DNA of 60,000 nt from Nematostella vectensis (taxonomy: Eukaryota > Cnidaria > Anthozoa > Actiniaria > Edwardsiidae): the NCBI RefSeq assembly GCF_932526225.1, contig NC_064039.1:13536139-13596138 (forward strand), written 5' to 3'. Position numbers and translations under genes: made by a program. Position 1 is the stretch's first letter. Every line of letters starts with the position of its first letter. Positions 38,901 to 56,493 of the stretch are shown here, piece after piece. Below the pieces are notes generated by a model. That model was not told where the DNA came from. It saw only the letters and a program-made list of their open reading frames with translations, and did not search any database.

Positions 38901-39508
38901 GACGGACAGCCTGTGGTTGTTGCGGGACCATGCAGTCCGAGAAAAACCCACAATCCCTTGCACGCTCCTGTTCCTGATGCACATCCAGCAACAAGAGATC
39001 GGTGGATTCACGCTCGCGAACGGCATGTTCAAGTGGACTAAGATGAGGTATGTACTTCTGCTGTGATAGCTTTGAATCCTTTTATAGTGGTAAAGATGGC
39101 GATGATGCGATGAAAGCTGGTGATAGTGATCAAGGCGATGACGTTGGTAATGGTTGATGGTGGTGGTGATGGTGGTGGGGATGGCGATGGCGATGGTGCT
39201 GGTGCTGGCGGCCAAAACACTACGCACCAGGCGTTTTCGATACCCTTGTAACATCTGTTTACTACCGTTTTAGGTCAATCGGAAGGCTTGTGGATCAAAT
39301 CCGTCTCTTCAAGCAGATGCGATACGCGTTTGAGGCAAATGACTCCATGAAGGAGCACTTGGTGCAGCGCATCCTCGAATGCCGTGATCTAAACCTTCAC
39401 ACGCTGGCATCCGAAAACACCGCCAACTTCCACCTATCCTCCTCACAAAACTCTCGAAAATTCCAAGACGCTTTCAAGAAGATGAAGGCGACCTTTGGTC
39501 ATGGATGA
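5044..39508 (+). CDS. KNDC1: KNDC1/very-KIND orthologue: KIND domain plus RasGEF_N and RasGEF (26 exons)
   Basis: Coding exons, all with GT-AG borders and matching phase: 5044-8943, 9575-9692, 9905-9976, 11889-11950, 14775-14933, 16511-16612, 18596-18697, 20788-25692, 25949-26060, 29196-29337, 29603-29879, 30579-30638, 30705-30795, 31072-31163, 31275-31333, 32498-32671, 33264-33424, 33877-34028, 34625-34760, 34928-34959, 35415-35573, 36682-36984, 37895-38017, 38487-38546, 38890-39047, 39274-39508. The joined frame is open and ends in TGA, about 3981 aa, more than twice the human length. Order: disordered 1-1300, KIND about 1301-1437, disordered 1506-3140, linker, RasGEF_N about 3418-3625, RasGEF about 3637-3981. 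The family is a dendritic Ras guanine-nucleotide exchange factor whose KIND domain binds partners such as MAP2. Human KNDC1 has two KIND domains and only one is visible here, so upstream exons may exist. Start: the ATG at 5044 has A at -3 (ACCATGA); the frame is open back to an ATG at 4927. Confidence 0.88.
8950..9520. repeat. Long polypurine (G+A) tract in the intron
   Basis: From just behind the exon donor to about 9520 the + strand is dominated by G and A (GGGAGGAGGGAGGGGAAGG-like runs). All large frames here are compositional artefacts. The tract ends about 50 bp before the KIND-encoding exon. Confidence 0.8.
9575..14933 (+). CDS. KNDC1: KNDC1 KIND domain, four exons
   Basis: Exons 9575-9692, 9905-9976, 11889-11950 and 14775-14933 encode a complete KIND (kinase non-catalytic C-lobe) domain of about 137 residues. 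Signatures are ALSIRQLLKGLGPLLEMELL with AVCKES (N-terminal helices), SYISLDTIMVNPSGTVEF (the beta-hairpin that corresponds to the catalytic loop/Mg loop in kinases), ELFLAPEYTNSFSIDK (the APE-like segment), then VFGLAVTIWLAADWKL and MLEDDVTARPSLDGVLQ (helix F and the RPS segment). HRD and DFG catalytic motifs are absent, as expected for KIND. Phases run 0-1, 1-1, 1-0, 0-0. Confidence 0.9.
9977..11888. other. Intron without recognisable content
   Basis: AT-rich intron between KIND exons. Short reading frames on either strand show no domain, splice logic or repeat structure. I see no element boundaries. Confidence 0.6.
11951..14774. other. Intron, AT-rich, no recognisable content
   Basis: 2.8-kb intron between KIND exons. 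No ORF with domain similarity, no tandem array and no clear terminal inverted repeats were found by eye. Confidence 0.6.
14930..15799. repeat. 30-bp minisatellite, about 28 copies, at a splice donor
   Basis: The unit is about 30 bp with core GAGCAGGTCTGTTCTGTGGG. From about 15120 on it is nearly perfect; the first copies vary in length. The array begins at the donor of exon 14775-14933: the exon end CTGCAG|GTGTGTACTG resembles the unit's AGAGCAG|GTCTGTTCTG, so the donor-like CAG|GT recurs in every unit. Reading frames on both strands across the array are artefacts. Confidence 0.9.
15800..16510. other. Remainder of the KIND-flanking intron
   Basis: AT-rich, no gene or element recognised. It ends in a good polypyrimidine-AG acceptor (TTTTTGTACAG) for exon 16511. 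Confidence 0.5.
16511..18697 (+). CDS. KNDC1: KNDC1 exons following KIND (2 exons)
   Basis: Exons 16511-16612 (34 codons, with CQALLWEYQAHAVISSQQ) and 18596-18697 (34 codons, with IKSRHTAVMGSITVAGNIKG) are both phase 0-0 and bounded by CAG acceptors and GTAA donors. The first completes the helical C-terminal extension of the KIND domain. The second is a short conserved-looking segment of unknown role before the large disordered exon. Confidence 0.75.
16613..16850. repeat. Degenerate AACGACGG-type repeat next to a splice donor
   Basis: Irregular reiterations of AACAACG/GACGG/AATGACATTGA words begin directly after donor CAG|GTAATAACAACG. A related GTAACAACG occurs at 16757-16766. It may be an old, decayed junction array or simple sequence. 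Confidence 0.4.
16851..18595. other. Intron without recognisable content
   Basis: AT-rich. Small frames only; no repeat or gene could be supported. Confidence 0.5.
18698..20787. other. Intron with a short imperfect hairpin
   Basis: No gene recognised. An imperfect inverted repeat lies at 19472-19496 and 19506-19531 (arms of about 25 nt starting AGCCCGCGGGC and ending CCAAGGGCT, 9-nt loop). Palindromic elements elsewhere in the intron are not clear to me. Confidence 0.4.
20788..25692 (+). CDS. KNDC1: KNDC1 giant central exon: 1635 codons, Ser/Arg/Pro-rich disordered region
   Basis: The acceptor GTTATAG|ACT is at 20787/20788, the donor AAAATG|GTAAGC at 25692/25693, and both ends are phase 0. 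The N-terminal ~140 residues are Pro/Val/Gln-rich (VPIPVPVGSSPLWYM, PQGMVPYQQIPPTGFF) and less disordered-looking. The rest is rich in S, R, P and D with many RRxS and SP sites. Toward the end a degenerate peptide repeat recurs at least five times with core RR(A/S/Y)SLTPR(N/H)DS followed by SxxS, around 24538-25165. No enzymatic domain is seen. In the mammalian family the corresponding inter-domain region is also long and low in complexity; a scaffold or phosphoregulatory role is an inference. Confidence 0.85.
25949..29337 (+). CDS. KNDC1: KNDC1 conserved linker exons (acidic helical segment)
   Basis: Exons 25949-26060 (phase 0-1) and 29196-29337 (phase 1-2) encode EQDVLSKLVDMIHEEFAFDG, YLDDGVEDVNM, then AEYIMSLSGMNEEMF and DQYGDLYWDDDLLEEMYLVV. 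This is the first ordered-looking stretch after the giant exon and appears strongly constrained. I cannot name a domain; it resembles a conserved region upstream of RasGEF_N in the family. Joining across the 3.1-kb intron gives G+CC = Ala exactly in frame. Confidence 0.8.
26431..29195. repeat. 41-bp minisatellite, about 65 copies, ending at a splice acceptor
   Basis: The unit is 41 bp (core ATGATACTGAAGCCGTGTAG, then ACCATGTTATTGCATACCTG) with A/G and CTGAAG/CTGTAG variants and a few 3-4 bp deletions. It fills nearly the whole intron. The last, diverged copies run straight into exon 29196: GATATTGTAG|CCGAGTACATCATG at the real acceptor aligns with the unit's GATACTGTAG|CCGTGTAGACCATG. The unit therefore carries a copy of the 3' splice site and the first exon bases. 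All minus-strand and plus-strand frames within it are artefacts. Confidence 0.95.
29603..31333 (+). CDS. KNDC1: KNDC1 pre-RasGEF_N region, five exons
   Basis: Exons 29603-29879, 30579-30638, 30705-30795, 31072-31163 and 31275-31333. The first encodes a Ser-rich start followed by RDYVLLSLGEPSEFLPFRVI and DINDELVPLFDDYHKVM. The small exons encode mixed-charge helices (LTERLGAKIL, DLAANLLREIEESDRKIIYL) and end in AERFGLNHTLLFSFAT. Phases chain exactly. This leads into RasGEF_N and probably forms a helical segment; no catalytic motif. Confidence 0.8.
30014..30490. repeat. Foldback-like AT-rich element with TCGCGAAAATAAAGTG words
   Basis: Multiple direct and inverted copies of (T)CGCGAAAATAAAGTG lie at 30014-30115 and 30350-30485 around an AT-rich centre, in an intron. 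The arrangement is typical of a decayed MITE. I cannot place ends or a target-site duplication. Confidence 0.5.
31350..31510. mobile_element. 161-bp MITE of the CAGGGGCGTAG family, GGACA target duplication
   Basis: It starts CAGGGGCGTAGC and ends GGCTACGCCGCTG. It is flanked by GGACA at 31345-31349 and 31511-31515. Internally it has a poly-C run and CCTTGAAAGGGCCTTTTGGG. It is related to the elements at 37176 and 52246. The short TIR and 5-bp duplication suggest a non-autonomous DNA transposon, possibly hAT5-like (inference). Confidence 0.75.
32118..32519. repeat. 40-bp minisatellite, 10 copies, spanning a splice acceptor
   Basis: Unit TGTCTGTTTAACTTGTTAG then TTACGGGGCCGATAACGTGAA. Each unit holds a pyrimidine-rich tract and TTAG|TTACGGGGCC. 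The real acceptor of exon 32498 is the tenth, last copy (TTGTTAG|TTACGGGGCCGATGACGTG). Copies of the junction lie every 40 bp at about 32137, 32177, 32217, 32257, 32297, 32337, 32377, 32417 and 32457. Confidence 0.95.
32498..34760 (+). CDS. KNDC1: KNDC1 RasGEF_N (REM) region, four exons
   Basis: Exons 32498-32671, 33264-33424, 33877-34028 and 34625-34760 give MLGLFSYLFGRFAMSQAYVR, then YFLYTYRYCATPSDLFNFIR, then QIRYRALDILAEWIDSCYRF, DFKPDPGLLGQLVAFIQEE and MLLELISERHRKEEDEDAEE. The TTYR-like FLYTYRYCATPSDLF and the RALDILAEWI helix are typical of the N-terminal RasGEF module that stabilises the catalytic domain. For exon 33877 the reading-frame-consistent acceptor is GGCGGCAG|ATTCGG, not the nearer CTAG 9 bp upstream. 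Four junctions in this block carry tandem arrays. Confidence 0.9.
32660..32975. repeat. 42-bp minisatellite, about 7.5 copies, spanning a splice donor
   Basis: Unit GTAAGCGAGTACCATCGGTA then TATCATCGTGCCTCTTCGGATT. The exon end CCTCTTCGGACG|GTAAGCGAGTACCATC is the first copy. Decoy donors follow at 32714 (GTAACC) and at 32788, 32830, 32872, 32914 and 32956 (GTAAGC). One unit is shortened near 32753. Confidence 0.95.
33409..33590. repeat. 39-bp tandem repeat, about 4.5 copies, spanning a splice donor
   Basis: Unit GACGAGCAAGTGACCA|GTGAGT then TATACGTACAGAGATAG. Copies start at 33409 (in the exon), 33448, 33487, 33526 and 33565. The first three donors are identical GTGAGT, the last two decayed (GTGATT, GTGAAT). 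Reading through a unit meets TAG in frame. Confidence 0.95.
33701..33778. repeat. ATC/ATT-rich microsatellite
   Basis: Imperfect (ATC)n within an intron, just upstream of exon 33877. Confidence 0.7.
34083..34680. repeat. ~76-bp tandem repeat, five or more copies, spanning a splice acceptor
   Basis: The unit contains TCTTTAG|TTTGTACCCGTGGACC plus GTACGGAGCGTGGCGC and CTAGAGCTAATCTATCC. The real acceptor is at 34624/34625. Decoy junctions begin exon-like sequence at 34323, 34397, 34473 and 34549. About 50 bp of exon start is part of the unit (VDRTERGA and LLELIS codons). A more decayed copy lies around 34240-34290. Confidence 0.9.
34928..39508 (+). CDS. KNDC1: KNDC1 RasGEF catalytic domain and C-terminus, seven exons
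   Basis: Exon 34928-34959 is a short linker. Exons 35415-35573, 36682-36984, 37895-38017, 38487-38546, 38890-39047 and 39274-39508 encode the Cdc25-like domain: TVAQQLTLIQQELFTRSHSI at its start, WVAVEICSAASVKSQLVLVT, FVSIAKHCAEMRNFATCVQI (the conserved IAKHCxExxNF helix), VWKQVPNKVIQSLEELKA, IPCTLLFLMHIQQQEIGGFT (the conserved PxxxxFLxxI core) and a terminal IGRLVDQIRLFKQMRYAF. The stop TGA ends at 39508. An insertion of about 50 residues (SSPTKEGSSLMDNMLGF onward) interrupts the domain's first third. It would catalyse GDP release from a Ras-family GTPase at membranes. Confidence 0.9.
35150..35335. mobile_element. Probable decayed MITE with poly-G runs
   Basis: CAGTGCCGTTGCAGG on the left and CTGCTACGGGCTGAGGCCCTG on the right are roughly inverse, with a 20-plus poly-G run at about 35269-35288 inside. 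Ends are not certain. Confidence 0.35.
35985..36535. repeat. 31-bp minisatellite, about 17 copies, mid-intron
   Basis: Unit ACATTACCATATCTGATTAC then GCCAAGGTTCC, imperfect. It lies in the intron 35574-36681 away from both splice sites, so it is a useful contrast to the junction-spanning arrays. Confidence 0.9.
37110..37894. repeat. 69-bp minisatellite spanning a splice acceptor, interrupted by a MITE
   Basis: The unit contains CCCGTATATATCATATCCCG, then TATGTTTTGTGTAG|ACTCAG and ATGGTGTTGGTGACC. The real acceptor is ATATAG|AGTCAGCTGGTG at 37894/37895. Decoys end at 37610 (GTAG), 37679 (GTAG), 37748 (mutated to GTAC) and 37817 (ATAG), 69 bp apart; the last interval is 77 bp because of an extra TATGTGTG. 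A first copy near 37125-37175 is separated by the inserted MITE. Confidence 0.9.
37176..37588. mobile_element. 413-bp DNA transposon/MITE, CAGGGGCGTACGCAG TIRs, ATATC duplication
   Basis: Perfect 15-bp terminal inverted repeats CAGGGGCGTACGCAG at 37176-37190 and CTGCGTACGCCCCTG at 37574-37588. ATATC flanks both sides (37171-37175, 37589-37593). It is inserted inside the 69-bp array. Same TIR family as 31350 and 52246. Confidence 0.85.
38404..38486. repeat. Tandem duplication of a pre-acceptor segment (42-bp unit, 2 copies)
   Basis: CGACTGGCAAA(T/A)TGCTTAAG followed by AAAACGTTTTCGTTTT occurs at 38404 and 38446. The second copy ends at the acceptor ATTCAG|GTC of exon 38487. It duplicates the polypyrimidine/branch region rather than the AG itself. 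Confidence 0.8.
39060..39215. repeat. GGTGAT/GGCGAT-type imperfect microsatellite
   Basis: Purine-rich GAT/GGT reiterations fill the last KNDC1 intron shortly after donor 39047. Confidence 0.7.
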
Positions 39509-39600
39509 TCCCATGCTCGATTACCCGGCTTTTTTGGTGCGCGTAATGAGACTTGTCGGATGCATCCACTCGCAAAGACTGCTGGATCTCAAAGCATTGG

Positions 39601-39888
39601 CACAGGTAGCCCAAGCTCTTTATTTGTCCCTATTGATTTTACGGTAAACATAGGGAGAAAAAAAAATTAGTGTTGTTTATATTTACTTCGTTCATTCAAA
39701 TAGTGAATCTTGAACCTTGAAAAATGCGCTTTCATTCGGCCATAGAACACGCAAAAAGTAAATATAAACACAATACTAGATTACACACGTCTTTTCAACA
39801 AGTTGTTTTTTATTTTTCACTCATTTTACTTTTCTCCCATGTTTACCGTAAAATCAATTAATCAAATAAAGAGCTTGGGCTACCTGTG
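39601..39888. mobile_element. 288-bp foldback MITE, copy 1 (7-bp target duplication)
   Basis: TIRs begin CACAGGTAGCCCAAGCTC and are followed by TTTATTTGTCC; the inverse is at the right end. Flanks are GCATTGG (39594-39600) and GCATTAG (39889-39895), a 7-bp duplication with one mismatch. The homologous element at 41189 has a perfect 7-bp duplication. A P-element-like or hAT-like origin is possible; no transposase is encoded. Confidence 0.85.
39865..39870 (+). terminator. First AATAAA downstream of the KNDC1 stop (inside the MITE)
   Basis: No AATAAA was seen between the stop at 39508 and this one, which lies in the right TIR of the MITE. It is a candidate poly(A) signal, about 360 nt into the 3' UTR. 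Confidence 0.35.
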
Positions 39889-41188
39889 GCATTAGATGAC
39901 AATCCGTGAAAACTAGTGCGTCATGTCACGTGACTCAACGCACTTTGCTCTTCTGTCACACCGCAGCAAATCCCTAGAAATGTATTTGCGAAAGAATAAA
40001 TCTTCAAAGTGATCATTAGTTTCAACTATATTTTTTCAGTGTGAGACGTAAACTCCGTTTAATGCGGGCTTATATATAATAAAAATACATCATTTAGAAG
40101 GTATTACAGACTTCTCTGACTCATAGAAAAGAATAGCATTGCATTTTGTTTGTTATACCTGGATTTTCAGCGCGCCGTTGCATTCTCGTTGCATTTGCGC
40201 TTTTGAAATATTGCGGTGTCTTTCCGCCTAAAGCGAATTTTGCTCGAAAAGTGTGAAATCTACTTTTAATAAAATTACATTACAGCAGTATTTTCTGCTT
40301 GAGTTTCTAAGAGACTTATTACCTTATGACAGCTTATGGTAACCTTGGTAACAAGGTAGTTTATTGAGCCCAGCTGTGAGACGTCTATGTAGTTGTAAAT
40401 TTTTGACTTTACGGTAAAGCCCCGAGTATTATTAGAAGAGAATATTAACATTTAAATTAAAAAAATGAGACCGATTAATTAAAGCAATTGACCACCTGAA
40501 GTCGTTATGTGTTGTTTGGAATCAGGCTTAAGAGAAAGTTGGGAGATAGTCGAAGACCAAGTGCGGATTTTATTGCCCCGTCACTAGCCAGCATTGAAAT
40601 GTTTTCCAATAACGCCACTTCTCCGCGAGGTGCTGACCAAAAATCACCAAATGTTTATATTTCATGGTTAAGGTTGCAGAGTCCCTCTGTCTCCTCTCTC
40701 TCGTCTCTGTGAATCGTCTCTCTTACTAATTGCCAATGGCTTTCTGGATTCCGTGCCATTGTGTCATTCAAACTAGCGAAATAACATTTGGTATAACATT
40801 GAATAATAATGGTCATAGCCTAGCAGATAAGTGGCGTGTTTGAAAACCATTTCAATGCTGGGCAAAGATTCCGTTTAATGATTTTGATTGGCGGAAGCGA
40901 GAATTGCCGGTGAGAGTTGTTGGATCTTGAAATGCGCACTAAGGGTCCGGCCGTTGATATCCTGTCTAACTCGATTTTCGCTAGCCTTTTCGCTCGAATC
41001 TGTGTGTATGTTTTCTAGTACGGTCGGGCTTTCAGTTTAGCAGGGATTGATTTCCATGGTAACTGGCGTGTAGGGTGTGTTTTTCTCATGAAGTGGAGAT
41101 CATTTCTTTGATTCCTTTAATAACTACCCCCCCCCCCCCACACACACACACACAAAGCCCGCCATTTCAAAAGCCGTAATTGGTCGGC
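39889..41188. other. Intergenic spacer between KNDC1 and STK32, first part
   Basis: No gene supported. Short frames (for example 40509-40712) lack domains. A C-run followed by a CA microsatellite lies at 41129-41154. Confidence 0.5.
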
Positions 41189-41407
41189 CACATTTAGCCC
41201 AAGCTCTTTATTTGTCCCGTAATGATATTTACGGTAAACATAGGGCGAGAAGCAAAATTAGTGAAAAATAAAAAAAACAGCTTGTTGAAAAGATGTGTGT
41301 AGTCTATCGTTCTTCTTAACAAGTTTTTTTTTTTCCACTAATTTTGTTTTTCACCATGTTTACCGTAAATATCGTTTGGGACAAATAAAGAGCTTGGGCT
41401 ACCTGTG
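41189..41407. mobile_element. 219-bp foldback MITE, copy 2 (perfect 7-bp target duplication)
   Basis: Left end CACATTTAGCCCAAGCTC, right end GAGCTTGGGCTACCTGTG. GGTCGGC flanks both sides (41182-41188, 41408-41414). Internal ACGGTAAACATAGGG and its inverse are shared with the copy at 39601. Confidence 0.85.
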
Positions 41408-41796
41408 GGTCGGCCCCTGAGAAAGAAAAGAATTATCAGATTGTTATCTAAGGTGGTAGGGGCTGGTAAAGAGATTGACTGAACACCAGCTGAAACAGCA
41501 ACAACCAATCAGACGCGTGTTTACAAATACGTCACATGTTCCAAGTCACTTCTTGTCCATAGAAACCTCACAATTTCGCTAGTTTTGACGAGAATGAAAT
41601 GTCCTTTTTCCCCCAAGAGCTTCACGCGAAGTACCTAGCCGTCGAAGATATTGTTCCAGGTCACGTTTTGATGTACTAATGGTCTACATTGTTTGGTTTT
41701 AACCCCGTTTTGCGAAGCTACCCGTATTCGGCTCAGCTGAAGCGGGTAGATTCGAATCGAACAACAACCAAAATAGGCTGCGCTCCGAGCGCTTTG

Positions 41797-52923
<11,127 letters not shown>

Positions 52924-54192
52924 ATGAGGCATGAAGGCAGAATCAGGCGCTGGCCACAGATAGAGAAGGTGATGATAGCCGAATCAGGCAAGGTCGCGGC
53001 TATTGGTATTGGAGAGATCGACTGTTCGACACAGATAAACCTGGCTACAGGAAGAAGGCGTGAGGCGGGGCAGACTTGGGGTCTGTGTTGTGTGGATCTC
53101 ATTTTGTCGCATAATAGGCCGCACCAGCACGTAATGTCATGCTAAACGGATCAGCATTTTATCACGAAATCTGTATATTGCCCAGCAAGTTGACGTGAAA
53201 ACAGGATTTCACGTATTAAATCCGGCATTGAAATAAAGACGGAGAAGGAAGCCGATATGTAAAGGCTCACGCGCGTGTGAAATCAGTCCTTAGGAGATGC
53301 AAGCGGGAAATTACTGAAGAAAAGGAGCCGCATTTTTTCGTGTCTCCTTTCACCGCTTACTTGTTAAAATTGGCCTTACTTTAAGGATGTGTGAAGGTCG
53401 CCATTAGCGGCAATACTGTTAACCATGTCTTGACATGTCGCTGGGTAACATTGGTGAAACTCACTTTTCAATGAGCTCGTTGCGAGTTTCAGTCTTAGTT
53501 TTATTTGTTTTCCTTGTTTTATTTAAGCTTCCCCACTTTAAAATACAAATCGTTTTTAGCGCTCGCCTTCACGAGGAGGAGCAGGCTGGATCACCGATCC
53601 TGCAGATTGCACTGTTCTCATCTCAAAATCGACAAATAATAAATGTACAAAAGTCATTATATCAAATGTACAAACACTCTACACTTTAAATATCAAGAGT
53701 TTATGATCGAGTTTTAAATATCAATTAGCATTCTCTCTACTATTTTCGCATTAAATGTGTGAATAAATAATTGAAATCAAATTGAATACTTTTTCGTACG
53801 ATAGTGCTTTGCGTGGTACTCACTCAACAAAGTCTAAATGTATATAAAAGTGGATTTACTGAAATGTTGAATGGAATAATATATGAATGTCAAAAAAGCT
53901 TTTACCATAACATTAAAAAAATACACGAATAAATCATACATCAGAATTGTATCGTGTTTTTCTTATCGATGTTATACCATAATAGTTCTTTTATGGGCGT
54001 GTCAAACGTTTCAAGCGTGTCAAACACGTGTATAACTACTTATGGCCCAAATCGTTTTTGCGCGACCTCGGCGAATCTAAAATCTTTGTCTTGTTTGGGA
54101 TTAGAGCGTGTAATCAAACCAATCGATGGTTTTCCATTTTTCACTTTCTCATCAAAAACTACTTGACTGCACACAGCAAGGAAATGGATTGG
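52924..54192. other. STK32 3' flank, no gene recognised
   Basis: It starts with the probable 3' UTR. Short frames only; AT-rich after 53600. Confidence 0.5.
53232..53237 (+). terminator. Candidate poly(A) signal of STK32
   Basis: AATAAA about 310 nt after the STK32 stop codon. Confidence 0.35.
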
Positions 54193-54196
54193 TTAA

Positions 54197-54445
54197 AGCC
54201 GCATTGTCACCAGTTTACTTCCGGAGGTCCGACGGAAACCTCAACCGTTAAAAGACAATAGAATCTTTAAATCCGCGCTATTTAACAGGCCATCCGCTCT
54301 CAATTATCAATCACATCCTCAAAGAAACTTTCAATAGAAACACTGCTTTAACTCTATTTTAATTTATTTTTTTGCGTTTTCCGTTAAAAAAAACATCGAA
54401 GATTGTTACGTAATCGACCGGAAGTAAACTGGTGATTGCGGCTTT
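54197..54445. mobile_element. ~249-bp foldback MITE with TTAA flanks
   Basis: Left AGCCGCATTGTCACCAGTTT then ACTTCCGG; right CCGGAAGTAAACTGGTGATT then GCGGCTT, an inverted pair of about 30 bp. TTAA at 54193-54196 and 54446-54449. Confidence 0.75.
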
Positions 54446-54773
54446 TTAAAGGTGTACGCGTTTACAGATGAAGCTGCCAGATTGCTTCTTTTGCTGAGTT
54501 TTGGGGTCACATTCCCCTTCGTCTGCATTTTGGATCAGCTGTGGCCCGCCAATCTGTGGCATTTTGGATGCTCGCTCAACATCGTGAAAACGGTCTATGT
54601 GTATTTACAGGTTTAGCGCCGCCCACGGCAGATATTCACTAGAGATAGAAAAATGGTGGCCTGGGCCACTTATTGGAGGTGGCCGCTTTATAGACGTTCC
54701 CCATTAATCAGCCTGCGTTGCAAACGTTTCTAGAAGGTTCAGCGGGAATAGAGACCGAGCTAAGGTTATGACC

Positions 54774-56493
54774 ACGGTGGCCCATAAGGGACATAGCCCT
54801 ATAACCAAGAGAGCATGAGATAAAAGAGGGACACTTTGGTATTACCCGCGCGCCATTTCGAGTCCGAATCCGGCTATTTTTAGTAACCACCACTGCGCGT
54901 GAGCATTTTTACTCACCCTACCCCCGCGCTTTGGCATTTACATCTTGTTGTTTGCCGCTATTTTGACATGAAACCGAAAAAAAAAAACACCCTATTTGCA
55001 CAAATACCATCGAAAATGTCATTCTAGCATCAAGGATACGGGCAGTTGCAGTTTATTAGGAGATGCAGAACTTCGAGGATTGCAAGATTTCCAAAACGAG
55101 ACTTCATTCAAAATCAAGAGCGAAAAACCTCGTGCTTCAATCACCGTTTTTGCTCTAACTTGCTGCTTCACCGTGGTTTCTCAACATTCATTACCTTCCT
55201 AATGGTCAAAAATAATCTGTAAGTTAGACATTAGATATAATATTGATTTTTGTGAATATTTCGGTGAATTGAAAAGGAATCCAAGAAAATACATTTCATA
55301 AAACTATCCTTGTAGCGAGGGAATGCGTTTTTGTGATGATCAAAGCCAGCAAGCTGAAGTATGTGAGCTTTTGTAAAAGTGAGAAAATAAAGAGGGAGAT
55401 ATTACTGTACTTCTTTGATGTTGTTATTTTTACATGTTATATTATTATGTTGTTATTATACAAGCTGGAGTCGGGATTTGAATCAAATGCAGTATCACAG
55501 CCATTTTATCGCTCGTCGGTTTTTTCTTTCTCACTTGACTTCGCCGTTCAGACAAAGAAAACAGTCAAACTTTCAGGGATTTAGCTTTCTGTGAGTATAT
55601 TTGCCAATCTTGGTAACTTAAGTTAGACTTGTTTTCTTTTCCAAGTTATTTTACGTGATCTCTTTTCATTCCTTTTGAGTTGGCAAAACAACAACACGCA
55701 ACCCTCTAGGGAGAAGGACAAAATAAAAGGAGCAAATCCTCACGCGCAGTGGTGGTTACTAAAAATAGCCGGATTCGGACTCGACATGGCGCGCGGGTTA
55801 TACCAAAGTGTCCCTCTCTTATCTTATGCTCTCTTGCTATGACTTATTAATTTCCATCGAGTGTTACTAACTCTCGATAGAGTGTTACTAACTCTCGAAA
55901 GAGAGTTACTAACTCTCGATAGAGTGTTAAATTATCATTTTGTAGCAAAACTTCCAATACCTTCGCAAAGTTGGCGCACGGTGACAGCTAAATGTCAAAT
56001 CATTTGACAGAAAATAAACCTGATTGGCTGGTAGGGAATCCCATAAAATGATGTTAGCCGTGATTGGCTCACTTCTTATATGGCAGTGGAATGGTTTCCT
56101 CAAGTGATAAAAACTCGCTACAACTCAGACACAACTTCAAAATGGCGAGAATCGGAAAAAAGCACCAAATTGGATATTTCAACTTGGCTAGTTAAAGAGG
56201 AATAATTGATCTATAAATTCAGCTTAAAATATTAAGGAACGTAGTTTTAGGTAATAACTAACGGGAGCTCTTGTAACTTACCGGGATTTTTTCCGTGGCC
56301 GAAAATAGCGGGCGTTTGGAGAAACACCTGAAAAGATTATCGGGGGTTTCCCGGGCGATTTTCCGGGTTTATCGGGACTTTTGGGAAGCGGCTTCGGGCG
56401 CATGGGTCGAGAGTTAGTAGCACTCTATCGAGAGTTAGCAACACTCGGTGAAAAAGAATAAGTTATAGGGCTATGTTCCTTATGGGCCACCGT
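54774..56493. mobile_element. Large foldback element, interrupted by a nested MITE
   Basis: The left arm 54774-54914 starts ACGGTGGCCCATAAGG and includes ATGAGATAAAAGAGGGACAC and GAGTCCGAATCCGGC. The inverse right arm lies at 55733-55850 and continues at 56460-56493 (ending CCTTATGGGCCACCGT). The right arm is split by the element at about 55854-56456. The interior 54915-55732 has no recognised coding. Confidence 0.75.
55854..56456. mobile_element. Nested ~600-bp MITE with CGAGAGTTAG terminal arrays
   Basis: The left end has CATCGAGTGTTACTAACTCT then CGATAGAGTGTTACTAACTC; the right end has the inverse (GAGAGTTAGTAGCACTC, CGAGAGTTAGCAACACTCGG). TTAT borders both sides and the outer element's arm is continuous when this segment is removed. 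Confidence 0.7.

Noticed and set aside
40509-40712. 67-codon frame in the KNDC1-STK32 spacer
   Set aside because: No domain, no splice context, no codon bias that I can judge; probably chance.
41689-41796. ATG at 41689 as the STK32 start
   Set aside because: It is in frame, but the MGG start at 41797 matches the length and N-terminal Gly of family members.
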